64,000 nt of DNA from Ophioceras dolichostomum (Eukaryota; Ascomycota; Sordariomycetes; Magnaporthales; Ophioceraceae). Below, one piece after another: positions 30,965 through 42,821 of this stretch. The first letter of the stretch is position 1; every line of letters starts with the position of its first letter. The position numbers and the translations under genes are program-made. The notes beneath the pieces are model-generated. The model searched no databases, was not told where the DNA came from, and saw only the letters and a list, made by a program, of their open reading frames with translations. Where the stretch lies: contig PYST01000008.1 of NCBI GenBank assembly GCA_003049485.1, forward strand, positions 1-64,000, written 5' to 3'.

Positions 30965-33381
30965 ATGCCACCAGCTCCCCCCACCGGCCCAGCACGGGGC
31001 ACGCGCAGCTCGACCCGCGGTGGCGGACCGAGGCGACGCGGCGGTGGTCCCTCCAGAGTCGATCGTGATGGCGATCTTGACATGGGCGCCGGCCTGTCGT
31101 CCTCGAGCGGGATCTCGAAACGATCTGCGAGCAGCAGCAGCAGCCGGAGCGCCTCCCGAGGTCGGGGCGGCAGTGCCTCCCGTGGTTCCGGAGACCTGAA
31201 GGCTATAATTGCGAATCAAAACAAGGTCTTGCGACATCTTGGCGCAACTGGCTCTGAGCTATCGAGTCGCGTATCGTCGCAGTCAAAACGGCCATTGGGG
31301 ACCACCAAGTCTCTCAGGGTTGACGGACTTCAACAGAGCAAGGCATGGAGCAACCCAGATCGCGGCGTACGTTCCGCGCTCGACTTCCTGGAGCGCAAGG
31401 CTGCGCACCTCGCCTCCCGCCGGGTGGCGATAAAGAAGGTATGTTTACGGTATATCCGCTCAAGACAGGGAGGTGGGATATGGAGCATGGGAGGATTAGA
31501 GGTGTTGTCCCAAGGCCATCCTCGTCGTTCACTTGATAGGGCTGTACAGTACAACCATCAAACGAGAAGACAAGAACTTCCACCTATAGCCCTTCTGCCG
31601 TTTTCTCCAGATTCCGTGGTCCTCGCTCCCGACTCCTGATTCCCCGTCTGTGACGCTTAATTTTACCGAGTCCTCGTCGCCATCGAAGTCGTAAATAGCT
31701 TACTAACCTCAAAATCCCAGTCGCACATGTCGAATGATTCTTCTACTCTCTACATCCTGGCTAGTAAGGAGGATGCGGAAGAGTTAATCAAGCTGAACGG
31801 CTGGCTTTTCGCCGGCGCCACTCTCACCATCACCGAGAGCGAGGAGGGTTTCCCCACACCCGGATCGGCAAGCTCCTCCGGCACCCAACTCTCTCAGGAG
31901 ACGAAGGAGACTAGAGGAAAGCTCGAGGGCTTCCTCAGCCAACGCTACGACCCGAACCTGAAACTTCTCAACCTTTCAGGCCTCGGCCAGGATCCTCTAC
32001 TGGTGGAAATGAAACTTTTCCAGGAGAAGGAGCGCGCCGAGAAGACCTTCAAGGTGTTCATGACACTTGTCGAAGGCATCTTCCCGGACGCCGCCGCTCG
32101 GCGCGAAGCTGTTCAGAGCGTCTCTCTAGCCAACAACTCCATCGATTATGTTGGCCAAGTGTTCGATCTGGCCGTGACCCTCCCCGACCTCAAGCACCTG
32201 GACCTCAGCGGAAACCAGCTGAAGAGTGTGAAGGCCATGGGCAGGTGGAGTCATCGCTTCCCGTCGCTGGAAACGCTCCTCCTGACTGGAAACCCGATCG
32301 AGACCACCGAGCCCGCATACAAGGACGAAATGCTCAAGTGGTACCCGAAACTCCAGAACCTGAGCGGCAACCTGGTGCGGACACCGGAGGAGATCGCTGC
32401 GGCGGAGGCTGCCAAGGCCGCCGCACGGCCCACACCTATACCCCAACACGGCGCCGACTTCCGCGACACCAGCGGAATCGCCGAGCAGTTCGTGATGGCC
32501 TTCCTGCCCCGGTTTGACAACGACAGGGCTGGTCTGGCCGCCGCATTCTACGACGACAACAGCAACTTCTCGATATCTGTTGCCAACGCCGCCCATCAGC
32601 GTGACGGCGACCCCAACAGTCTCTCATGGGCGCCTTACATCAAATATTCTCGGAACCTGACGAAGATCTCCCACCAACCCACTCGCGTCCAGCGGCTGAT
32701 GCACGGCCGCCAGCACATCCAAGACCTCTGGAAAGTGCTGCCCGCGACGAAACATCCGGAACTTCCTGCCGAGTTTGGAAAGTACATTGTCGACTGCCAC
32801 CCACTCCCGGCGCTCGCTGACCCAAGTGGCCAGAGCACAGTCGGGGTGGATGGCCTCTCCCTCATCATTCATGGTGAATTCGAGGAGAGCGAAGCGAGCA
32901 GCGGCAAGATCGGGAAGCGCAGCTTCTCCAGAGCCTTCGTGCTTGGGCCCAGCGCACCTGGTTCGGCTAGTCCAGTGCGTGTCGTGAGCGACATGCTGAC
33001 CCTAAGAGCCTGGACCCCAAGCTCGGATTCACAGCCGCCCGCGGCACCGACGGCGTCCGCACCCGCGGCTACTCCGTCGCAGCAACAACCGCAGAAGCAG
33101 CAGCTTGTTGCAGAGCTCTCGCGTCGCACCAATATGACGCCCCAGTTCTCTGAGATGTGTCTCGTCGAGGTGAACTGGAACCTGGAAGCCGCTATGGTCA
33201 AGTTTGAAGCAGCCAAAGTGAGTCCATCATAATTTCCTCTACCCGCGTTCTCCTCAAATTATCGGTATATATATATATATATATATACCAACTCGTACTA
33301 ACATCGTCACAGGCGATGCTTGGCCCCGAAGCTTTCCTACCTGGTACAGTTCCGGCTGCTGTTGGTCCGCAACAGGCGTAA
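30965..33381 (+). CDS. mex67: mRNA export receptor Mex67 (NXF1/TAP family)
   Basis: Carries mature mRNPs through nuclear pores as a dimer with Mtr2 (family knowledge). Exons 30965-31438, 31721-33217 and 33313-33381; 679 residues. Order of parts: an Arg/Gly/Ser-rich N-terminus with RG repeats, an RNP-like domain that spans the first intron (about 115-195), leucine-rich repeats (LKLLNLSGLG, LKHLDLSGNQL, LETLLLTGNPI, about 225-330), an NTF2-like domain (FRDTSGIAEQFV onward, about 370-560), a Gln/Pro/Ala linker, and the UBA-like TAP-C domain (about 625-679), whose last part (AMLGPEAFLPG) is encoded by the short third exon. The 282-nt first intron has GTATGT and a perfect TACTAAC branch site. Confidence 0.95.
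33264..33289. repeat. GG(TA)11CC palindrome in mex67 intron 2
   Basis: A perfect 26-nt palindrome inside the 95-nt second intron (33218-33312). It could fold into a hairpin in pre-mRNA and would shorten the effective donor-to-branch distance. Confidence 0.9.
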
Positions 33382-36300
33382 TAAGCAGGGCATTCAGGGA
33401 AAAAGGGGAGCTCACTCGGTCAGAACGGATCGAATAAGCCGCAACAAGAAGGACTCTCTACGGAGTAGTCGCATTGCCAACATTCGCAATCACCACAAAT
33501 GAGTGCCAGGAGCTCGCCGCCACCTACGGCGCAGCATCTTAAGCCACCCACAACACCATCCCTCAGAATAGGTTAATCACCAAGACTGGATGGCTTGCAT
33601 TTCAGCTATTTCTTTTTGATTCCTTTTTGACCGCAAAGGATCTCTCTAGATTCCTTTCGGCGAGTTGTATGAAGAACAGGGTTGGCACGCATAACCAACA
33701 AAGACATCCCGGGCGGGCCTACGGAATAGCGAGAATGGCGTTCAAGGAAGACGAGGGTATTACCATCATAGAATCGGGAAAACATCACTGGGCCTTTTCT
33801 TCTCTGTTTTTCTCGTTTTATATATGTGCGCCCAGATCTCCACCCTGCTTTCACCTTTGGAATCAAGCATCCTCTGGAGGGAAGCGCTTTTTATACCAAC
33901 AAAACCAACCAAGATTAGCTTGGAGCAGAATGAATCACACGGAGCATCGAGAGAGTTGCTCACATTACTTCCCCTGTCACTACTATAACTCTCCCCTCCT
34001 TGTGAATGTATTGCGTAGATAGTTACGGAAGCGATTTCGTGACGTTTAGTGAATGCATTGTATGCCGATGGCAACCATGGCATCTGGCGATGCACGCGCC
34101 TGCGAACCCGCCATCTTTACACCGAGCCACGCTGCGTCAGGTTTCGCTCGCTCATGGCTCTGGGCAAACGGGAAGCCATTGGCGGCCGAGACGGAGGTCA
34201 AGATGTGACCAGATGCCAGGAGAAAAATTGGCAAGAGTCGAAACCGCGCGCTTTCGTAGCGGGAACAGGCCGAGAGATGGAGGGCATACGTACGACAGGA
34301 GGCACTTGAGTTATATAGCATAGATTTGTGGTTACAGTTCATTTTCTGGAGGCTTCCCTCGCCCAATCAATTTGTGCATGGCGATTCGCGATGCAGAGGC
34401 AAGCGCTTGCAACGCACACCACTCATCGTCGACTAATTCTAATTGTGGCCCAGCCTTGGCGCATCAGGTCGATCTCCCCTTTCAAACGACTGGTCGGGAA
34501 GACGTCGATGCTCGAACATGTTCGTAGGAGACGACGTCCCTTTTTTGTTTTGGGAGCGGACCTTTGCAGCTCGCCATCTTGCAGATGTCCGCAGGCTTCG
34601 GCATTCCATGAAGCTTATTACTCCTCCCCTCCCACGAAATCCTCGGGATCCCACCAATACAACAAAAATGACGATCTGCGAGCAAGAGCGAGAGAGGAGG
34701 GTGCTCGGCAGGGACGGAAGGCGGCCGCCATTGTTGGCTGGCGCCCAAATTACATCATTTTCCTGCAGAGTGGGTTGGTAGGTGGGCGGGTGACGCCGAA
34801 AAAGAACCCTTGAAGAACTTCGACGAAAAAACACAGTAAGATGTCCAATTGTTCACGATAAAAATATCACCGTCCCGAAATTGTCAGGATTCAGGGGATT
34901 GACTTTATTGAGTTCCTTGCTTCGCAACTCGCAACCCTCTCAGCCTTTTTGGTGTGCGACAGTCCTGATGGTGAGGAGAGAGTCCGGTAAGGTACGGAAA
35001 TATCCCTCCCGACTTTGTTTTGCGACGGTTCACGACAGCACAAAAAGGAGGTGATAGTGGCTGAGGAGGCATCGTGTTGACAGCTGCAAGAGCGGCGAGA
35101 CGGTGAAAGTTTCGCGGCGCGATGGCGTCGGTGGTGATGGCGACGCTGTGCTACGGAGCTTACCGGGACATCACGATGCCGCCACCTCCAGCCTGAAAGA
35201 AGTCGACAAGAAAATGGCAGATTGATTTCTCTCCGCTTCCATTTGCTGGTTGAAACGACAGGAAAGAAAAGACGCGGACCCCAGTTTCGTGATTGGTGAC
35301 AAGTCCCCGAGGAATTTCCTCTTTTCCCCTCTTCCCCATTTCCATGGTCCCTTTTCCGTTCTTGCGCGCTCGAGCTGGGCTTTGGGCTCAGGGGCTAGTC
35401 GTAGGGGTGGGGCGTTTCAGGCAGAGTGCGCATTCTTATCGAGCCGGCCGGACAGGGCAGCCCGGCGAATTGCACAACTGGTGCCAGAATGCCACCTACC
35501 AGCGAAGGTGGGCGGGCGGACGATAAATGCGCTCTGGGCTGGCAAGGACCACGTTATTGCGAGTCCAGCGCTCCACATTCAGCACCACCGTTTCTCACCG
35601 TCGTAGTCCATCCTTCCTAGTGTCGACTGTCGAAGCCCGCCAGTCGCCAGTCATCACTTATCAGCCAATATCGGATCATGTCATGAGGTGAGAGACAGAG
35701 AGGGAGAGAGAAAAGAATAATCGCAGCTTTCTCATCGACGCCGATGAGTTTCTGTGCCGCTTTCTTATGGACGACAGTGACCACGAGGAGGAATCTGGGG
35801 TGTCGCCGGAGGTGGCAGTGCCATTGCTTTATGTCTGGCTTTGCGGTACGGATTATGTTCATACTTTGGCTGATGCTCCCCCTCTCTCCCCAATACGAGG
35901 TGTTGTGCAACTGTCGTCCTGTCAGGTGCCATCTCATATTGGGGTATTTTTGCTCTGCAGGACAGATTCTGCCTCTTCCTCCTCGCATTGCAGCCGAGCC
36001 AGGAGGAGGGAACACTTTAGCCCCCTTTCAGCGCACAGAACGGCAGACCGCCGTGCTGGTTCTCATCACTCTCTCACACTTTCTCCGTGCATTTCAATGA
36101 ATTTCAATCACTGCTCTCTTTCCTTCTCAGCCACTTCCCTCTCCCCGTATACTGTGTATCGCACCATGCGAAGCTGCCAGGTCCAGGTACCCCTCCGGCC
36201 CTCCACCGTTAAGCGGACTCAAGGGCCCCGTTGAAAGACCTGATTGGCTGTGGGCGGTCGTAAATCTGCAAGGGGATCCAATCGTGGGTACCTGACGCCC

Positions 36301-37433
36301 CTGCAAGGTTGTGCCTGCCCCCTTTGTAACTTGCAGTCGATAGGTCCGGGCCCCTTGCCTTAGCTCCAAAAGGGGAAAGAGAAATGGACCGGATTGGGGC
36401 CGCTGATTCGCCCGTCGCAACGGCCCCGCTACCTTGCACCGTGAACCCTTGTGTGGCACCCGTCGTGCAGTTCTCTGGCGTCGATGGTCATTTCCCGTTT
36501 TGTGCCCTGTGCCCTTTGCTCGCTGCTGCTCGCCGTTCCCCGTCTGTCCTTCCTCTCCCCCCTTGGCTCGGCTGACCTTCCTGTTCGTCGCCCTCGCCTC
36601 TCTCTTTTTTCTCGTTCTCGTCTGACGTTCTGGTTGTCGTGTGTTCTTCAGGCTGGCTGGCTGTTTGGTCGCCGTCTTTCACCCTCATTTTGTCGTCAGC
36701 TTGTTTTCTCATTCACCACGAAGAAGTCGTCCGGGACGATCGTCGATCACCAGCGGAAGGAAGGAACCTCCCAACCAATACCCAAGATTATCACGACCAC
36801 TCGACCAGGGCCACTCCAGGCGTTCGACACACTCAAAGTTTTAGATCAGAGCAGGCCCGCCATCAGACATCCCTTGACTCCGCTTGAACCACCACTTGCA
36901 ACATCCATTTCCCTCACCAGTCCTCCAGGAGGAGGGAAGACCATCCATCTCTTGTTTCTCACAGAGTGCTGCGCCATCCACTCTCTATCATCGACCGGGG
37001 ACGTGGAAACATCTTCTCTTTCAGAAACACCAAACTTTGTTCTGCCGATCAGTTTTCTGCAGCGTGACCAGGGGGCCGGCCTCACATCTCAGCTTGGAGC
37101 CTCCCGTTTGTCTTCGGGGATTTTTCTTCTTTCTTCACCTCAAGCCAAGCTGAGTCGATATTCAGCTTCGCCCGTAATCGAGGAGCAGTGACTTTCGGCA
37201 GGCTGGTACGCCTTGGTTGGATCGATTCCGCCCTTCCTTGAAGCCGACTCCCGTCGATCAAAAACAATCTCCGCACAGTACTCCTTCGCCCATCACCCAT
37301 CATACATTAACGAGGCACGAGACATGCAGTCGAAGCAATTGGCTCAATAGCATCTGGGCACCTCCTCGACTCCTCTTGGCCTCTATCGATCGCGTCCGGT
37401 TCAGGACTGCAGCGGCCAGAAGACTCGCCCATC
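33382..37433. other. 4.05-kb gap between mex67 and the kelch-like gene
   Basis: No gene recognised. The last kilobase is pyrimidine-rich (notably 36500-36660) and probably includes the promoter and leader of the next gene. A 246-codon open frame at 36451-37191 lies there but starts in low-complexity sequence, has no domain, and is better seen as leader. Confidence 0.45.
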
Positions 37434-39722
37434 ATGCCGCTGCCGCAACCTCCCGTCGCGCTGACGGACGTGTGCTCCGTCATATTCAATAACACTCTTT
37501 ACACGTACTCGGCTGGTGCATTCCAGTCCTTGCGTCTCGAGCCGGGCGCACAATGGAAACAGTTGTCTCAGGGAGTGTCGGTCACGGGTGCCGCATGTAT
37601 TGGATCGACACCCATCGCTCCTCGCGCACCGGGATTCTGGGTGGTCGGAGGCTCAGGTCCTGCAGACTATAAGGGCTTGCAGAAATACACTTATGCTACT
37701 GGGACGTGGGAGAGCATCGATGTCCCGTCGACAGACTTGCGGAACAGGCAGTTCCACGGTGCCGCCTACATCAACGACACTGATTCGATCCTCGTCTATG
37801 CCGGGACCCAGGACGGAGTCCAGCAATGGTCCTCCCAGACTTTCACCGTTGGTGCATCGGCACCGCACACAGTCCTCTCGTTCGATTCGACTGCTCCAGC
37901 GACTCTCAAACCGATGCTGTTGCCCTGGTCAAGCAGCCAGGCAGTTCTCATCGGAGGCAGCGAGTCTAACAAGCAGGTCATGCTGTTCAGTGCCACCGAG
38001 GGCGGTTGGAAGGATTCCGGGGCGAGCTTGGCCAGCCCACTCACCAAGGATACATCGAGCATGCGAGCCGTTATTGTCCCCGGCGATGACGGGAGCAAGA
38101 ACCTCTACACCTTCGACGTGTCCCAATCGCCGAACGTGGTCACCCGGACAGTATTGATCGACGGCCGGGGCCAACCGGTGCAAAACTCCCAGGCCATTAC
38201 CGCCCGATCGGCAGACGAGCCAGCTGAACCCCGACGAATGAACAAGAGGTTGACCTCGGACCAGTGGCCAAAGTACAACTCGACCTACGCGCCAACCTCC
38301 ACGCGAACGAACTTCGCAATTGCCAGCGATGCCGACAGCCAGGTCGTGATATCCGGCGGAAACTCAGAGGACGTGCTCTGTATCTTCGATGGCCGACAGA
38401 ACAGGTGGCAAAATGCCTCGGCTGTATTCGATGATACGGTGCTTTTCGCTCAAGGTTCAACCACAACCTCGGTGACATCCACGTCCACGGCCTTGAGCAC
38501 GACGGCGTCTTCTATGACGACTTCTACCTCGACTTCTCGTCCGGCCCAAACCACGGCACCTGTTGGTTCATCGGCAGAAGCTCCCTCATCGTCCTCGTCC
38601 TCGTCCTCGTCGAATCCTCCAGCCACCACCATCCTCGCCGCAGTTCTTGGAACGACCGGTGCGATCCTGATCCTCCTAGGCATTCTGTACTGCTTGCTCA
38701 GGCGGAAGAGGAAGCGACAAGACTACCTCGAGGCTGGGCACGCACGTCGGGCCAGCGGTGTCGCTTCAACCGAGAAGGGTGGCGTTGCAATTGCTGCCGA
38801 TAGCTTCCCTAGGGCTCCCGCATTTAGAGGGCATCAGCAGCAAGGCTCGCAAGCTTCGTTCTCATCGATGGCGATTCTGATGGGCAAGGTCAACAGCCAG
38901 CCGAAGCAAGCAGCCGTCGAGCGGAAGCCGAGCAAGGACTCGAAGCGCAGCTCCGCTAGCAGCATCCTGAACCAGGCCTTCAAGAAGTCTATCAGCAATC
39001 CGATCCCTCAACAGCAATCTGCGAATCCGTTCGCGGACCAGCCGCCGATGCCGCCGATGGCCAACGCCAAGTCCGCTCAGTTACGGCCGGACGGGGGAGA
39101 TCGCAGACCTCCCGCCGCTGGCAAAGGCGATGCCCCAGATGGTGTTCGGCGCTCGTCAGGTTGGAACCGGTACTGGTCTGGAGGCAGCACATTGAATATT
39201 CTTGGTTTCGGTAACAACGGCGCCAGTAAGAGGACTACCGTTGCGTCAGACACGAGCAGTCATTATTCCAACCCCCACCGTGTCACCCAGGATTCGGCGA
39301 CGGTTCCTCATCTGGCAGTTAGCCGCGTGCCGAGGGAGCCCAAGCCTGAGTTCAGCCGTGTGAACTCCGGGTCTCCGACAATCTCCCAGTACTCGCCCCA
39401 CCTCAAGCAGGAGATGCAGGGCAGGATTGAGAGGCCGATGAGTTCTGAGTCGGCGAGCTCGGGCTATTCATCCGGGATCCCCGCGAGCGTTCACGATGCA
39501 TGGGACCCGACCGCAAGCTCTAGCAAGCCTTGGGGCGCCGATCGCGCACCCAGCAGCGCCTACTTGAGCGTGTACAGCACGCCCCTCGTTCCAGCGACCA
39601 CCACCTCCCGCGTGCCGCCTTCAGGAATCAGCACCCAACCCCAGCTTGCGATGGCCGCTACCAGTTCAGATATGAGTTGGTTGAACCTAGGAGAGCACAA
39701 CAAGGATCAGTTTAGGCTTTGA
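37434..39722 (+). CDS. Kelch-like beta-propeller protein with one membrane span
   Basis: 762 residues in one exon, ATG at 37434. Residues 1-360 have repeated propeller-blade features (FWVVGGSG, YTYATGTWESI, HGAAYINDTDSILVYAG, VVISGGNSEDVLCIFD, NRWQNASAVF), consistent with divergent kelch repeats. A Ser/Thr-rich stalk (about 362-393) follows, probably O-glycosylated, then a single hydrophobic span (about 396-419) and a basic stop-transfer RRKRKR. The remaining 340 residues are Ser/Pro/basic-rich and disordered, a likely cytosolic tail. No clear N-terminal signal peptide is visible, so the topology (propeller outside, tail inside) is inferred from the stalk and the basic cluster. The layout resembles fungal surface sensors and cell-end kelch proteins; its partners are unknown. 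Confidence 0.75.
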   Translation: MPLPQPPVALTDVCSVIFNNTLYTYSAGAFQSLRLEPGAQWKQLSQGVSVTGAACIGSTPIAPRAPGFWVVGGSGPADYKGLQKYTYATGTWESIDVPSTDLRNRQFHGAAYINDTDSILVYAGTQDGVQQWSSQTFTVGASAPHTVLSFDSTAPATLKPMLLPWSSSQAVLIGGSESNKQVMLFSATEGGWKDSGASLASPLTKDTSSMRAVIVPGDDGSKNLYTFDVSQSPNVVTRTVLIDGRGQPVQNSQAITARSADEPAEPRRMNKRLTSDQWPKYNSTYAPTSTRTNFAIASDADSQVVISGGNSEDVLCIFDGRQNRWQNASAVFDDTVLFAQGSTTTSVTSTSTALSTTASSMTTSTSTSRPAQTTAPVGSSAEAPSSSSSSSSSNPPATTILAAVLGTTGAILILLGILYCLLRRKRKRQDYLEAGHARRASGVASTEKGGVAIAADSFPRAPAFRGHQQQGSQASFSSMAILMGKVNSQPKQAAVERKPSKDSKRSSASSILNQAFKKSISNPIPQQQSANPFADQPPMPPMANAKSAQLRPDGGDRRPPAAGKGDAPDGVRRSSGWNRYWSGGSTLNILGFGNNGASKRTTVASDTSSHYSNPHRVTQDSATVPHLAVSRVPREPKPEFSRVNSGSPTISQYSPHLKQEMQGRIERPMSSESASSGYSSGIPASVHDAWDPTASSSKPWGADRAPSSAYLSVYSTPLVPATTTSRVPPSGISTQPQLAMAATSSDMSWLNLGEHNKDQFRL

Positions 39723-42700
39723 ACTGAACCAGGAACCCACGCTGTCCTCCCCCACCCCTTCTCCTTCTTTGATCAACCTACCGATTCTTCCAGGCCCTTG
39801 GACCCTGCATCCTTAAACTAAGTCCCCTTGCCCCATGACCGCCTACGGATTCACGCCATCACTTGTTGATACCCCAACCGGACTGGCACCGAAACGAAAC
39901 ATCTACAGGCTCTCACGTCGAAGCCCTTCTTTCTTGCAACATCAACTTGGGACTTCACACGCGAGGCGGATGGGAGAGCCTCTCACACCACGGCCATCAT
40001 GACTGGTCGAGAGTCTTCGCCTTCCGCCTCGTCGTTCCCTCAACCCTCACATCCCCTGACGCGGGCATTCCACGATTTTTTTGTATATCGCCTCGCATAA
40101 TCTAGCATGCTTTCGGCGTACCAAAGTTCTCATTTCTTTTTCTCGGCTCTCCTTCTAGACCAGGCTTTCTCTTTTTTTCTTCTCTTTTGCACATACATCG
40201 CCACATCTCTGGAGACTAGTTGTATATTAGACCCGGCCACGGTACGGTCTGTACATTCTGTCAGTCGTTGCATGATACCATTTGCTCGATTTTTTTTCTT
40301 CCTGTGTATCTTCTGTCTCTTTCTATTTTCGCTTGTCTTCATCTTTAGTCGTCAACTTCTCAGTCTCTCCTTATACGAAGCAAGTCAATCATGATTGGCC
40401 GCGGGGTTATTAATCTGTTGTGTTGCTACTTGCGCTTATTTTCGCGCAGCCAGTCGTTTGGCAAAAGTGGCAGAGGAGGTTGAATGGGGGGCACTGGGGC
40501 AGGCAGACAGGGGATGGATTCTGTAGATGGACGCCTCAACAGTGGCAATATTTTCGGCGAGGCCGGACGTGAAAAAGGCGGAAGATGTCGGTCATTAAAG
40601 CTCAACTCCCGGTGAAGGGCGAGCCTGACGAACGGAGGAGTATCAGGCGGCGATGAAAAGGCTTCGGCCGAGATGCGACAGTCCAAAAATCCTTGATTTA
40701 GGTCCTCAATCGACTTAATGCAAATCAACCATCTAAACAAACAGCCACCCGGTTCCAGCACTCCCTACCGTTATGTCTTTCACGTGGTGCGTGTTCTTGA
40801 TTCTGGTTGGTCAGTCCTGGGACCAGGGGAGGCTGGCGGCTGAGAAGGCTCTGTGTCTGGGAGCCACGGCGCCGAAGATGGACACCGAGACTTGTTGACT
40901 AGCTAGCCTCCTCACTCCAATTCGTGGTGGCAAGGCTCCGGGTTCCGGTGCGCTGGAACCGCCGTGGACTTTATTAGACTAGGTATTCGACTGAAGACGG
41001 CCACCGAGACTGCGAGACTGGCTGGCTTCGTCACGCCAAATCGGTATGGTATTACCTAAACGGGCCCTGCACGTCTGTCTGGGCAGCGCGGGATGGTTTT
41101 GTTCGAGAAGACGGTCTTCTAGGGTCGGTCTACTTTCGTGGGAGGGGCCTCGGTGAGGAATCTGGAGTAGTGTGTCCTAGGAGGCGGGAAAGCAACAGGC
41201 CGTCCCGTTGCTACTTCAAGGCCCGGACAATCCCGGTCGTGGGGTTGCCGAAGTTTCGAGAGTCTGGAGGGGTTGGTTTTGGACGCAGGACAGTTGAGGC
41301 TCTTTAACTTCTTTTCTTTCATTCGCGATTTTATATTCTACGTTCTTCTCTGTGCTTGCGATTTTGCTTTTGTTGATCGTGGCTTTTTCTTTGAGATACC
41401 TCATCTCAGCTACTCGTGAGAGTTGGTTGCTCCGTGGTCGGAGCGAATGAGATGTCGAGGTTTCCCCCGCACCTGACCGCCAACAGAAATGCGATTCATG
41501 TGCTCTGTACCCCCACTCTGCTGAGCTTCAATAGTCCGGGGCAGGCAACAAACCAGCATGGTGGAAAGGGCTTTTCCTGATGTCAGACTATTGCTCATGA
41601 GACCCTGTCACTTTCCCTTTCAAGATCATGCTGGCCAAGTGTGGCTTGCAGCCCTTTCCCGGTCCTCTCCGTTTATTCCGTAGTGTGGTGGTTTCCGCCT
41701 CTCAAAAGCAACTTGAATCCAACGAAGCTCTTTCAGTGGGGAAGCTAGCGACCGACCACGGCGACCAGCGCGCACATTGCGATCGCAAAGCTTGCGACTT
41801 CTCGGTGGCCGATCTTGTGTTCCGTAATACAACGACGTAATACATAGAGTTGCTTTTGGTAGCAAACCAAGAAAGCCGAGAGCTGAGTTGGGGAAAGTCG
41901 ATGATATTCTCTCGAATTTGCGCAAGGCCTCGACTGTTTCAAAGCTCGAGGCCTACAACGCTGCCCTCATACATTGTGTTCCAGGCCTCACTCAACAACC
42001 CACCATCGGCGCTACCGCTGTCTGCATGTGTTCAGCGGGGCACAGGCTGTGTGTGGAAGGTTGGCCACTGAACGGCCGCCGTTTGCGCCATTGGGTTCTG
42101 GGCACCTGGGGGGTATTTGGCTCCCCCACATCACCCACATCACTCATACTGGACCATGGCCAGGTTGAGACCAAATAGAGCCCACCCATCCACATCCATC
42201 CCCTCATCAATAATACCACCGCCGCCCGCCGGCGACCGCTGACCTCGGAGGGTCTGTCGCGAAGTCCATCCTACGGAACACTCCTCCCCAGACACAGCAA
42301 GAAATGGGACAGCAGACTTCGGATTTCAGACGAGGCTACAATTCCCTCGAACTTGTCGACGTCCGAAGATAAGACGGCTGGCCGCTCGAACGTCACAGTA
42401 AACTGGGTTGACCCTGCCTGCCTCCCACGCCCGATTTAAGTTAACCCACCTATTCTTTTGCGCAACATCTCCGGCCGGCCACTCCTGGTCTGGCGGTGTT
42501 CTGGCGATTCTTAGTCAAAACTCAACCCTCCATCGCGCGACTAGCGACGAGCCAGTTCTGGCCCCACCGCCTCTCTTTTTTTCTCGTCCTCCTCCCTCCT
42601 CCTTCTGGACTTATTCCCGCAGTTGTTCGCAATTGCAAGAAGATTCAAGACGGCGGGATCAAGAGGAGCGAAAGACAATTCATGTCTCGGCCAGGGGAAG

Positions 42701-42821
42701 CTTCAGAACCACATAAGAACTTGCGCCTAGAAGGGGACGTTCGGGTCCAGCACCGACACCGCCGAATCCAGTCCTTTCGCAGACTCTGTGCGGGTCTCCT
42801 CCGATCGGCTTGCTCGAAGCG
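39723..42821. other. 3.1-kb gap between the kelch-like gene and nuc-1
   Basis: No gene recognised. It contains an imperfect 57-bp direct repeat (40874-40930 and 40993-41049, roughly three-quarters identical) and a CACGTG at 40781-40786, the type of site bound by the bHLH protein encoded downstream. The last 300 bases are CT-rich and should include the nuc-1 start region. Confidence 0.45.

Noticed and set aside
36451..37191. 246-codon plus-strand frame before the kelch-like gene
   Set aside because: Low complexity, no domain, ends before the true ATG; more likely promoter and leader sequence.
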